Assembly (NCBI GenBank): GCA_013329495.1
Contig: DUKC01000051.1
Coordinates: 1 to 15,195 of the forward strand
From: Thermoplasmata archaeon
GTDB lineage: Archaea > Thermoplasmatota > E2 > UBA9212
Reading direction: 5' to 3'
DNA: 15,195 nucleotides
Translations under genes and position numbers: made by a program
Notes under the pieces: generated by a model
Told to the model about the DNA's origin: nothing
The model's input: only the letters and a program-made list of their open reading frames with translations
Databases searched by the model: none
Shown: positions 1 to 6,599 of the stretch, in pieces
Layout of the letters: every line of letters begins with the position of its first letter
How positions within the stretch are numbered: the first letter of the stretch is position 1

Positions 1-96
1 GTTGCATTGAGAGTACTAAATGGGGAGAAAATCCCTCCTGAGATAAATACGGGTGTGAAAACAGTAACAAGAGAAAACATCGACTCTTTCCTCTAA
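1..96 (+). CDS. Sugar ABC transporter substrate-binding protein, C-terminal fragment
   Basis: The first 31 codons form an open frame ending in TAA at 94-96; the gene starts outside the window. The tail contains LNGEKIPPEINTG followed by VTRENIDSF, which fits the C-terminus of periplasmic/extracellular binding proteins of the ribose/xylose (CUT2) type, where a 'GekvP..idtg...vt.eNvd.f' pattern is usual. It converges on the permease gene, whose stop lies only 44 bases away, so binding protein and membrane components are on opposite strands. The binding protein would deliver the sugar or polyol to the permease/ATPase pair at 141-2572. The assignment rests on a short stretch plus context; no signal peptide can be checked. 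Confidence 0.7.
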   Translation, partial: VALRVLNGEKIPPEINTGVKTVTRENIDSFL

Positions 97-140
97 AAAC
101 AAAATTTCAAAGATTTTTCGCAGAAGCGTCAGTTTGATTT

Positions 141-1091
141 TTAAGAGGCCCTTCGCCTTAGCACATCCACGTACACCGCAATTATGATTACCGCTCCCAT
201 GATACTCATCTGCGCAAAAGGAGAAACATTGAGTAAATTTAATCCATTTCTCAAAACTCCAATTATTAAAACCCCGATCAGAGTTCCTCCAACACTGCCT
301 TTTCCACCAAAGAAGCTAGCTCCGCCAATAATAACAGCCGCAATTGCATCGAGCTCATATCCTTTACCGGCAAGAGGAAAGGCCGAATTTACTCTTCCTG
401 CAAGGATTATCCCTCCTAATGCAAATGTAAAACCTGCGATGCAATAAACTAGGATTAAGACACGGGATACATTTATGCCCGAAAGCTTAGCAGCTTCCCG
501 GTTCCCTCCAATTGCGTATATCTTCCGCCCTAGTACAGTCTGCGTTAAAAAGATATGAAAGGCCAAGTAACAAACTATAATACACACCAAGGGCATAGGA
601 ATAGGTCCAAGCTGGCCTGTTCCTAAGAAACGGACTGTGGGTGACAAACCAGGAATGGGATAGCCCTTAGTAAGCACAAGAGCCAAACCTCCGGCTATCA
701 TCATCATCCCTAAGGTCGAGATAAAGGGATGAGGCAGATGCAGTTTTGTATAAAGGAGACCGTTACTGAGACCAAAACCAAGACCCACCAAAATACCTAT
801 AAGTAAAGCCAGGAAAGGATTAACTCCATACTCAACCTCAGCCTTTGCCATCACAACCATTGATAGAGCAAGGAGTGAACCCACTGACAAATCAATTCCC
901 GCAGTTAATATAACTATTAATTCGCCTAACGCTATGATGGCTAATACTGAAACCTGCTGGAAGATCATAGACCAATTACGAGCTGTCAGAAAATAAGGCG
1001 AAAGAATAGAAAAGGAAATGCATAAGATAATTAATCCCAATACTGATCCAAACCTCTTCAAAAGATTTTTAAAAATATCTACGCCCTTCAT
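141..1091 (-). CDS. Sugar/polyol ABC transporter permease, RbsC family
   Basis: This 316-residue, very hydrophobic protein is a membrane permease of the ribose-type (CUT2) ABC importers. Visible family motifs are the segment around residues 57-72 (GELIVILTAGIDLSVGS), the cytoplasmic GGN-EAA-LSGI loop at about 195-206 that contacts the ATPase, and the GYELDAIAAVIIGGASFFGG stretch near 244-263. Length is normal for the family. The ATG at 1091-1089 overlaps the TGA of the upstream ATPase (ATGA), indicating one transcript and translational coupling. The substrate cannot be read from the sequence. The divergent neighbour is an IolO-like epimerase and further inositol genes follow, so inositol is a reasonable guess, by analogy with the CUT2-type inositol importer of Caulobacter. 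Confidence 0.9.
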   Translation of the reverse strand: MKGVDIFKNLLKRFGSVLGLIILCISFSILSPYFLTARNWSMIFQQVSVLAIIALGELIVILTAGIDLSVGSLLALSMVVMAKAEVEYGVNPFLALLIGILVGLGFGLSNGLLYTKLHLPHPFISTLGMMMIAGGLALVLTKGYPIPGLSPTVRFLGTGQLGPIPMPLVCIIVCYLAFHIFLTQTVLGRKIYAIGGNREAAKLSGINVSRVLILVYCIAGFTFALGGIILAGRVNSAFPLAGKGYELDAIAAVIIGGASFFGGKGSVGGTLIGVLIIGVLRNGLNLLNVSPFAQMSIMGAVIIIAVYVDVLRRRAS

Positions 1092-2572
1092 TTTATCCCA
1101 ACCATCCCTTCTATTATCCTCTCTTCCGAAGCATCTTTCCTCTCTATCTCCTGGGTTATTTCTCCTTCGTGCATGGTTAGAATCCTGTCACTCATCCCTA
1201 AGATTTCAGGCAGTTCCGAGGAGATCATAGTTATCCCAACTCCTTTCTCAACAAGCTCATTCATTATTTTATAAATCTCTGCTTTTGCTCCGACATCAAT
1301 TCCTATGGTGGGCTCATCCAAAATTAAAATCTCACAATCTTTTGCAATCCACCTTGCTAAGATAGCCTTTTGTCTGTTGCCCCCGCTGAGCGTAGTTATG
1401 TTCACCTCCGGCGAAGGAGCCTTTATCCTCAAAAGCTTTATAACCTTTTTCACAATCTCGTTTTCCTTCTTCTTATTTATAAATCCAAACTTGCTTAAAT
1501 CATCTAAGAAAGCTAATGAAATGTTTTCTTTTAAATTCGTAGTCGGTACAATACCTTCCATTTCTCTGTCTTCAGGCACATAACCTATTTTATGTGAAAT
1601 TGCATCTCTAGGAGATCTTATCCTTATCCTTTTGCCTTTTAGCCATATCTCCCCCCCTTTAGTTTTAATGTCTCCAAACAAACCTTTTGCTGTTTCGCTC
1701 CTCCCAGCCCCTATCAGTCCTGCAACACCAAGAATTTCGCCTTCTTGCAAACTAAAACTGATATTTTTGAATTTATCTCCTAACAGATTTGAAACCCGTA
1801 ATATTTCTTTTGGGGCTGAAACTCTTTCTCTCTTTGGAAATACATCCTTTAATTCTCTCCCGACCATCAACCTTACGATTTCTTGGATATTCGTTTTGCT
1901 TACATCTACCGTTGTTATCTTCTTTCCATCTCTCAATACGGTTGCTCTGTCTGCTATCTCTTTTATTTCTTCTATTCTATGAGAAATATAAATGATTGAA
2001 GTGCCTGATTTTTTAAGCTCCTTTAAGATCGAAAAAAATCTCTTAATTTCTTTTTGGGCTAATGCCGCAGTAGGCTCATCCAAAACAAGTATTCTGGGAT
2101 TGTAAGAAAGGGCTTTTGCAATCGAAACCATCTTTTGTTGGGCTACACTGAGCTCCTCGCAAAGAATGGCAGGATCTACGGCTAATCCAACTTTCTTTAA
2201 TAATGATTTTGTTTCGGCCAGCATCCTACTCCAATCCTTTAAAAGGAGCTTTCTCGAAAAATCTCTTCCTAAAAAGACATTTTCGGCTATATTCATATAA
2301 GGCTCAAGCTCGAGTTCCTGAGGAACTACGCTTATGCCTATCTCATAAGCATTTTGAGGACCTGCAAATTCCCTTTCCTTTCCTTCAATAATAATTTTGC
2401 CTTTGTCTTTTTTGTAAACGCCTGCTAAAATTTTCACTAAAGTCGATTTTCCGGCTCCATTTTCTCCAATCAACGCATGCAGTTCGCTTTTCCTTAAATC
2501 AAAATTGACCTTGTTTAAAGCAACTACCCCAGGAAAAAATTTGCTGATGCCTTGCATTTCTACAAGATCCAT
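1088..2572 (-). CDS. Sugar ABC transporter double ATP-binding subunit, RbsA/MglA family
   Basis: This 494-residue protein has two fused ABC ATPase domains, as in RbsA, MglA and XylG. Domain 1 has Walker A GENGAGKST (36-44), signature LSVAQQ (141-146), Walker B ILVLDEP (161-167) and the switch His in YISH (198). Domain 2 has a degenerate P-loop GLIGAGRSE (285-293) lacking the Lys, the family stretch YVPEDREMEG (331-340), signature LSGGNRQK (395-402) and LILDEP (416-421). Loss of the second P-loop Lys is normal in this family, where only one site is thought to be fully competent. The ATG at 2572 follows a good Shine-Dalgarno sequence (GGAGGG, about 9 bases away). It is the first gene of a two-gene unit with the permease and is divergent from the epimerase gene. 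Confidence 0.95.
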   Translation of the reverse strand: MDLVEMQGISKFFPGVVALNKVNFDLRKSELHALIGENGAGKSTLVKILAGVYKKDKGKIIIEGKEREFAGPQNAYEIGISVVPQELELEPYMNIAENVFLGRDFSRKLLLKDWSRMLAETKSLLKKVGLAVDPAILCEELSVAQQKMVSIAKALSYNPRILVLDEPTAALAQKEIKRFFSILKELKKSGTSIIYISHRIEEIKEIADRATVLRDGKKITTVDVSKTNIQEIVRLMVGRELKDVFPKRERVSAPKEILRVSNLLGDKFKNISFSLQEGEILGVAGLIGAGRSETAKGLFGDIKTKGGEIWLKGKRIRIRSPRDAISHKIGYVPEDREMEGIVPTTNLKENISLAFLDDLSKFGFINKKKENEIVKKVIKLLRIKAPSPEVNITTLSGGNRQKAILARWIAKDCEILILDEPTIGIDVGAKAEIYKIMNELVEKGVGITMISSELPEILGMSDRILTMHEGEITQEIERKDASEERIIEGMVGIK

Positions 2573-2593
2573 ACTTTTTTATTCCCTCCAACC

Positions 2594-2603
2594 TTATAAA
2601 TTT
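2594..2603 (-). promoter_or_regulatory. TATA-like box for the ABC ATPase gene
   Basis: On the minus strand AAATTTATAA is centred about 26 bases before the ATG at 2572. That would place transcription start almost at the ATG, yet a Shine-Dalgarno sequence (plus-strand CCCTCC, 2584-2589) lies in the would-be spacer. The SD would only be transcribed from a more distal promoter, such as the near-symmetric TTTAAATA box at 2645-2652. Which promoter is used cannot be settled here. Confidence 0.4.
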
Positions 2604-2643
2604 TTCTGCATTGCCGAAGCACATCTTTTCAATCACTGCTAAG

Positions 2644-2652
2644 ATTTAAATA
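2644..2652 (+). promoter_or_regulatory. TATA-like box for the IolO-like gene
   Basis: ATTTAAATA is centred about 27 bases before the ATG at 2675, with no Shine-Dalgarno sequence in between (the bases before the ATG read CCTTTCTATCGC). This is the geometry of a leaderless archaeal transcript. The box is nearly palindromic, so it could also serve the divergent ATPase gene. Confidence 0.55.
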
Positions 2653-2674
2653 AGGAAAAAAGCCTTTCTATCGC

Positions 2675-3502
2675 ATGAAACTGAGCTTGGTTATTTCACT
2701 CCAACCAACTTCTTTTGAAGCATTAGCTTTTAAAGGAAAAAAAGGGGAATGGCTTGATCCTATTCTAAAGAAGATGAAGGAGTTGGGCTTTGAAGGAGTA
2801 GAATTAGCTTTGGCTAATCCTCTAGAAATTAACCAAACTCGTGTCCTAAAAATCGTTAACAAATATGGATTAGAAGTCCCAGCTATCGGCACCGGTCAGG
2901 CTTATTTAAGGGATAAGTTGAGCTTCCTTAATTCTGACGAAGCAATAAGGAAAAGGGCAGTAGAAAGAATAAAGAGGGATGTGGATTTTGCTAAGCTTTT
3001 TGGAGGGAAAGTTATAATTGGCCTGATAAGGGGAAAGATAGGAAAAAGATTGGACAAAGCGAAGGCCACCAATTATTTTGTTGAATCGATGAAGGCTTGT
3101 GCAGACTATGCTTTAGAAAAGAATCTAAACCTTGTCATTGAGCCAATCAACAGATACGAAACAGATTTCATAAACAGAGCTGAGGAGGCAATAGAACTTA
3201 TAAATCTGATTGGGGTGGAAAATGTTCGTTTGCTCCTGGACACCTTTCACATGAACATAGAAGAGACTTCTATAGAGCATACTTTAGAAACATCCAAACC
3301 TTATCTTTCTCATGTTCACGTGGCTGACTCTAACAGGTGGGCTCCAGGATGTGGACACCTGGACTTTGAAAGCATTGTCAGAACTCTCGAAAAAATTGGC
3401 TATCGAGGATACCTATCTGCAGAAATTTTACCTCTCCCAGACCAACTCCAAGCAGCTCAAAAGACGACTTCTTTCTTTATGGGTATAAGTGAACGATTGT
3501 AA
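2675..3502 (+). CDS. iolO: IolO-like 5-dehydro-L-gluconate epimerase (sugar phosphate isomerase/epimerase family)
   Basis: This 275-residue TIM-barrel protein belongs to the xylose-isomerase-like/AP endonuclease 2 superfamily. The expected divalent-metal tetrad is visible: Glu156 (VIEPINRYE), Asp189 (LLDTFHMN), His215 (HVHVADSNR) and Glu250 (LSAEILPLP). The RYETDFIN, DTFHMNIEE and ADSNRWAPGCGH motifs are those of tagatose-3-epimerase-like enzymes and, as I recall it, closely resemble T. maritima IolO (TM0416, about 270 residues), including the MKLSLVIS start and AIGTGQAYL. IolO interconverts 5-dehydro-L-gluconate and D-tagaturonate, the last specific step of that inositol route. The presence of IolG-, IolM- and IolN-like genes in the same window supports this role over a generic hydroxypyruvate isomerase or tagatose epimerase. 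It is probably leaderless. Confidence 0.85.
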   Translation: MKLSLVISLQPTSFEALAFKGKKGEWLDPILKKMKELGFEGVELALANPLEINQTRVLKIVNKYGLEVPAIGTGQAYLRDKLSFLNSDEAIRKRAVERIKRDVDFAKLFGGKVIIGLIRGKIGKRLDKAKATNYFVESMKACADYALEKNLNLVIEPINRYETDFINRAEEAIELINLIGVENVRLLLDTFHMNIEETSIEHTLETSKPYLSHVHVADSNRWAPGCGHLDFESIVRTLEKIGYRGYLSAEILPLPDQLQAAQKTTSFFMGISERL

Positions 3503-3681
3503 AAAACACATACCGACTAAAGCATGTTTACCAAAATTTTATCGAAAGGTGCTCTGCGTTGTGGATAGTAGTAGATGATGAGTTCTTCCTTGTCATCTAC
3601 TCCATAGTTTGGCGCTATCTTCTCCTAATTCAGAGGGCTATTGTGCTCCTAGCCTTCCTTTTTGCTGCTCCCTCCCTCGTA

Positions 3682-3725
3682 TTATTCTCCCAAGTCTTTT
3701 TTAATCCTTTCGAATTCTTCCTTTG
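3682..3725 (-). pseudogene. Out-of-frame 3' end of the SHOCT-domain gene
   Basis: Read on the minus strand in the frame one base off from the upstream gene, this segment encodes EITKEEFERIKKDLGE (the first codons lie just beyond 3725) and ends in TAA at 3684-3682. That is the missing second half of a SHOCT domain (pattern 'RyArGEItkEEFerikkdL'). Inserting one base between 3735 and 3734 joins it perfectly to the KRYAR at the end of the open frame. It is therefore the detached tail of the gene at 3726-3962. Confidence 0.75.
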
Positions 3726-3962
3726 TTATCTCGTCCTAGCATAACGTTTTTCCAACGTTTCTTTAGAAGTTTCTTCAGAAGAACCCTCCTTTTCTTTTCT
3801 GCCCCGCACTAAGAAATAGATTATCACAGCCAGCAGAACTAAAAAGATGACTATCCAGAATGTGCCGCCAAACCAGCCATACCAACCATGTCCGTGGTAA
3901 CCTCCTTTCCAGTAAGGGTATTTCAACAGACCTCTGGTCACTGTTTCCTGTATCATATACAT
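3726..3962 (-). CDS. Small membrane protein with SHOCT domain, frameshifted
   Basis: The open frame gives 78 residues: a Gly/His/Trp/Tyr-rich N-terminus (about 15-33), one transmembrane helix (about 34-53), a charged linker, then ETLEKRYAR, the first half of a C-terminal SHOCT domain, followed by an early stop. Bacterial and archaeal proteins of this layout normally continue with 'GEItkEEFerikkdL', and exactly that sequence lies downstream in the next frame (3682-3725). One base appears to be missing after plus position 3734, so the intact protein would be about 92 residues. The ATG at 3962 follows a strong SD (GGGGGT). The function of such small SHOCT membrane proteins is unknown to me; oligomerisation or membrane association is often assumed. 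A sequencing or assembly error is possible. Confidence 0.7.
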   Translation of the reverse strand: MYMIQETVTRGLLKYPYWKGGYHGHGWYGWFGGTFWIVIFLVLLAVIIYFLVRGRKEKEGSSEETSKETLEKRYARTR

Positions 3963-3996
3963 TTTTACCCCCTTGTTTATCTTATTCTCTCACGGC

Positions 3997-4059
3997 CTAT
4001 TTAATCCTTTGGGATTCCTCTTTTGTTGTCTCTCCTGGCATGGTTTTCTTTTCCAATAC
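3997..4059 (-). pseudogene. Relic of a second SHOCT C-terminus
   Basis: Read from 4059 to 3997 on the minus strand this gives VLEKKTMPGETTKEESQRIK then TAG. It aligns without gaps to TLEKRYAR[x]EITKEEFERIK of the neighbouring SHOCT gene, and the DNA is also alike (ACAAAAGAGGAA versus ACAAAGGAAGAA, both followed by AAAGGATTAAA). An in-frame TGA lies just upstream at 4062-4060, so no complete protein remains. It is best read as the decayed end of a tandem paralog whose 5' part is lost or unrecognisable. Confidence 0.6.
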
Positions 4060-4233
4060 TCACCCCCACTTTTGAAAATATCTCTATGTTCAAAAGCAGT
4101 CTTTCGATTGTAACGACACAGACCAAGCACATCATTCCCTAAATTTCGCTCCTTCCAAACCCGATTTGGGCCGCAAAGGTAGCCATTAAGGACTCTAAGA
4201 AATTTTATAAAAAAGCAACTTATTACCTCCGAG

Positions 4234-4258
4234 AATCTCTTTCCTCAGAGATTTTTTT
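4234..4258 (+). terminator. Hairpin followed by T-run
   Basis: AATCTCT (4234-4240) pairs perfectly with AGAGATT (4247-4253) across a six-base loop and runs straight into a series of Ts. The shape is that of a short intrinsic terminator on the plus strand, although no plus-strand gene ends nearby. Confidence 0.4.
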
Positions 4259-4290
4259 AAACTTGGTCAAGTTCTTAAAATTTATCAAAC

Positions 4291-4300
4291 ATTTTAAATA
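4291..4300 (+). promoter_or_regulatory. TATA-like box for the Mth938-family gene
   Basis: ATTTTAAATA is centred roughly 33 bases before the ATG at 4330 in a strongly AT-rich stretch. It would give a transcript with a leader of only a few bases. No clear SD precedes the start. Confidence 0.45.
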
Positions 4301-4329
4301 ATAATAACTCTCTCTTTTTAAATAGAAGA

Positions 4330-4674
4330 ATGGTAGAAATCCAGGAGTCAAGTTTTGGAAGCATTACAGTCAGGGGAAGAAGGTACAACCACGACGTGTG
4401 GATACTCGCAGATGGTTCAGTCGAGGAAAGAAAGGGTGGTTATCACATGTTTCTAGAGGCAGAGGTCCAAACCCTGATCAAAAAGGGAACTGAAGTTATA
4501 GTGGTTGGAACAGGAACATCCGGTTGTGTAGAAATAGATCCTTCGGCCGAGCAGTTGGCAAGAGCCAGAGGAATTGAAATCGTGTGCGACATCACACCTA
4601 GAGCAGTCGAAGAATACAACAGGTTGACATCAAAAGGAAAGAAGGTTGCGGCTGCGTTTCATGTTACCTGTTGA
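4330..4674 (+). CDS. Mth938-like (DUF498) domain protein
   Basis: This 114-residue protein matches the Mth938/NDUFAF3 fold family. Visible family features are the N-terminal SFGSITVRGRRYNHDVWIL, the glycine-rich VVGTGTSG (58-65), the DITPRAVEEYNRL helix (87-99) and the diagnostic C-terminal HVTC (111-114). Its length covers the whole domain. Archaeal members have solved structures but no agreed biochemical function; the mitochondrial relative helps assemble respiratory complex I. It is a single soluble domain with no membrane segment. The following gene is on the same strand about 97 bases away and may have its own start signals, so co-transcription is uncertain. The family call is firm and the role unknown. 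Confidence 0.88.
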   Translation: MVEIQESSFGSITVRGRRYNHDVWILADGSVEERKGGYHMFLEAEVQTLIKKGTEVIVVGTGTSGCVEIDPSAEQLARARGIEIVCDITPRAVEEYNRLTSKGKKVAAAFHVTC

Positions 4675-4771
4675 ATCCAGACAAAACAAATGTTTTCAAG
4701 TACTAAATAAAGGATATGAAAGAGATGCTGAAAGAGAAGGAAATGAAGATCGATAAACAAGGGTGCTAGAC

Positions 4772-6004
4772 ATGAACAAAGAACAGATTTATATAAAGAA
4801 TGGAATCCTTATTGATGGAGTCTCCCATAGGCTCAAAGAAGGTTCTGTCCTGATTGAGGGGAACAGGGTAAAGGAAGTTGGGGACTGTAAACCCCTAAAA
4901 AGCGGGAAGTCAAAAGAAATAGATGCGACGGGATGCTCGGTAATGCCGGGACTCATCGATTGCCACATCCATCTTACTTTTAACGGGGAGTTAACCCATT
5001 ACGAATTGTTTTTGCAGCCCATTTCAACGATGGCGATAAAAGCCGCGGCAAGCGCCAAAAAATATGTAGAAACAGGCTTTACCACAGTAAGAGATCTCGG
5101 CTCCTTTGAATACATAGGAGTTTCCGTTAGAAACTGTATAAATTCAGGAATAATTCAGGGACCTAGAGTTCTGAGTGCAGGGATACCCCTAACGATCACT
5201 GGGGGGCACGGTGAGCTGTTCCCACCCTGGATAAATTTTCCAGAAGATAATTATGTACGAAGGGTTGATGGGAAAGTCGAGATAAGAAAAGAGATCAGGA
5301 AACAAGTTGCAGCTGGGGTCGATCTCATAAAAGTGTTTGCTTCTGGGGGCATATCAGAAGAAACCACCCTACCTGGAATCAGGGAGTTTTCTGATGAAGA
5401 ACTGAAAACCGTAGTAGAGGAAGCGGAAAGTGCAAAGAAACTCGTTGCAGCCCATGCCAATGGCGAAGGAATGAAAGCAGCACTAAGAGCGGGAATAAAA
5501 TCCATAGAGCACGGTTTCTTTTTGGATGAGGAAGGAGTGAAATTGATGAAAGAAAAAAGGGCATTTCTGGTTCCCACTTTAAAGGCAAACGATTCTCTGC
5601 AGAAATGTGATGAAAAATCGCTTACTAAACCAGTAGCTGAAAAGGTTAGAATGATTCGGGGAGTACCTGAAAAAAGTTTTAAAAAGGCACTTGAAAACAA
5701 CATAAAGATTGCAATGGGGACAGATGCAGGCTCTCCAAACAATCATCATGGAGACAATTCAGTAGAATTGAGCTTAATGGTCAAAAACGGAATGAGTGAG
5801 CTACAGGCAGTAAGGGCAGCTACGATAAATGCGGCCGAGCTTTTAGGTCTATCCGATCAAATAGGATCGATCGAAGCAGGAAAAACAGCCGACCTAATTA
5901 TCGTAAAAGGGAATCCACTAAATAATATTTCTATACTCCAAAACAAGGATAATATTAGGTGCGTCATAAAAGAAGGTAAGTTGTTAAAAAATGTAAATAT
6001 GTAG
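4772..6004 (+). CDS. Metal-dependent amidohydrolase, imidazolonepropionase/Xaa-Pro dipeptidase-like (COG1228)
   Basis: This 410-residue protein is a complete amidohydrolase-superfamily TIM barrel with the flanking beta domain (MPGLIDCHIHL). Metal ligands of the binuclear type are all visible: His65 and His67 (DCHIHL), probable carboxylated Lys187 (LIKVFASGG), His228 (AAHANG), His247 (IEHGFF) and catalytic Asp318 (GTDAGSP). The C-terminal ATINAAELLGL and IGSIEAGKTADLI are typical of the imidazolonepropionase/prolidase-like branch. Characterised relatives hydrolyse Xaa-Pro or Xaa-Arg/Lys dipeptides, or cyclic amides; the substrate here is not evident. I prefer the ATG at 4772 over the GTG at 4763, because the AGGGTG overlapping that GTG serves as a ribosome-binding site at about 7 bases. 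A role in the surrounding inositol locus is possible but unsupported. Confidence 0.85.
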   Translation: MNKEQIYIKNGILIDGVSHRLKEGSVLIEGNRVKEVGDCKPLKSGKSKEIDATGCSVMPGLIDCHIHLTFNGELTHYELFLQPISTMAIKAAASAKKYVETGFTTVRDLGSFEYIGVSVRNCINSGIIQGPRVLSAGIPLTITGGHGELFPPWINFPEDNYVRRVDGKVEIRKEIRKQVAAGVDLIKVFASGGISEETTLPGIREFSDEELKTVVEEAESAKKLVAAHANGEGMKAALRAGIKSIEHGFFLDEEGVKLMKEKRAFLVPTLKANDSLQKCDEKSLTKPVAEKVRMIRGVPEKSFKKALENNIKIAMGTDAGSPNNHHGDNSVELSLMVKNGMSELQAVRAATINAAELLGLSDQIGSIEAGKTADLIIVKGNPLNNISILQNKDNIRCVIKEGKLLKNVNM

Positions 6005-6185
6005 TTAACACTCCTTCAATTCAGTAAAGACTAGGAAATGGCAAGGTTCTTTGTTTAATCCAAAGATCAAAGAGTCCTGCTTTTAGGTGTTGCGAGATCC
6101 TTGCCTAGCAATCAGCGGTCCTCACTCCCCAAAGGTATCTAAACTCAAAAAAGTTAAGTTTTATCAGGTAAAAGAGGAGAAAAAA

Positions 6186-6473
6186 ATGGTATGTTATGTC
6201 GTGCCCTTGGGAGTGGCGATACTGGTTGTGGGACTAAGCAAATTTCTTCCACGAAAGCATTCCATCAGTTGGCTGGAATTGCTCTTGTTCGGAGGTTCAA
6301 TTTGCCTAATAATGGACCATCTATGGAATGGTGAATTATTCCTCATAGGCGAGAATGTAGCATCAGATTTGGCATTAGGCCTTGTGATGACCACTGTATT
6401 GGTATTGTTCTGGTATGTGATGGTTCTTGTAGCCAAGCTAGTTGCTCCCAGATGGATAGAGGAGGGTTATTAG
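6186..6473 (+). CDS. Small three-helix membrane protein, unknown function
   Basis: This 95-residue protein has about three hydrophobic helices: residues 4-20, about 29-44 and about 62-86. The connecting loops are short (PRKHSIS; DHLWNGELFLIGENVASD) and the C-terminus charged (PRWIEEGY). The frame is open further upstream, but the ATG at 6186 sits six bases after GAGGAG, a strong ribosome-binding site, and the upstream codons look non-coding. I recognise no family. The downstream hairpin at 6542-6563 separates it from the convergent PEP carboxykinase gene. It is likely an integral membrane protein transcribed alone. Confidence 0.65.
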   Translation: MVCYVVPLGVAILVVGLSKFLPRKHSISWLELLLFGGSICLIMDHLWNGELFLIGENVASDLALGLVMTTVLVLFWYVMVLVAKLVAPRWIEEGY

Positions 6474-6541
6474 ACCTGCCAAAAACCAAAAAGAGGCATC
6501 GATAAAGGTTTCAATCTAGTCTAATCTCGCAGAAAGACCTG

Positions 6542-6563
6542 GCTTTTGGCTTCAGCCAAAAGC
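6542..6563. terminator. Perfect 10-bp hairpin between convergent genes
   Basis: GCTTTTGGCT (6542-6551) and AGCCAAAAGC (6554-6563) are exact inverted repeats with two bases between them. The site lies between the ends of the membrane-protein gene (6473) and the PEP carboxykinase gene (6600). It could act as a terminator or mRNA 3'-end structure for either direction. No long T-run follows. Confidence 0.5.
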
Positions 6564-6599
6564 TTCAACTTTGGTAGTAGAGCAACAGAGCCAACAGAA

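Larger units (their letters stand above)
4060..4329. other. Gene-poor spacer
   Basis: Together with the SHOCT relic this makes about 370 bases without an intact gene. Only short open frames are present, none with recognisable content. It holds a TATA-like ATTTTATAAAA at about 4202-4212, a small hairpin with a T-run at 4234-4258, and a TATA-like box at 4291-4300 in front of the next gene. A GC-richer patch around 4160-4180 was inspected as a possible tRNA but does not fold as one. Confidence 0.6.

Noticed and set aside
2610..2640. AGCA...TGCT arms in the divergent promoter region
   Set aside because: Only four-base arms with a long spacer; not distinguishable from chance.
3559..3744. 61-codon hydrophobic open frame on the plus strand
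   Set aside because: It lies antisense across the SHOCT tail, has no ribosome-binding site, and its hydrophobicity comes from the complement of the charged Glu/Lys codons.
4150..4200. GC-richer patch that looked like a possible tRNA
   Set aside because: No acceptor stem, T-loop motif or anticodon arm could be paired.
5251..5742. 163-codon minus-strand frame under the amidohydrolase
   Set aside because: It is antisense to conserved metal-binding motifs and Ser/Phe-rich as expected for a complement shadow.
6040..6105. GGCAAGG / CCTTGCC inverted repeat upstream of the small membrane protein
   Set aside because: Arms of seven bases separated by more than 50 bases are expected by chance and do not line up with a promoter.
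6087..6185. Upstream extension of the small membrane protein
   Set aside because: A strong SD directly precedes the ATG at 6186, and the extra 33 residues are polar with no relation to the membrane core.
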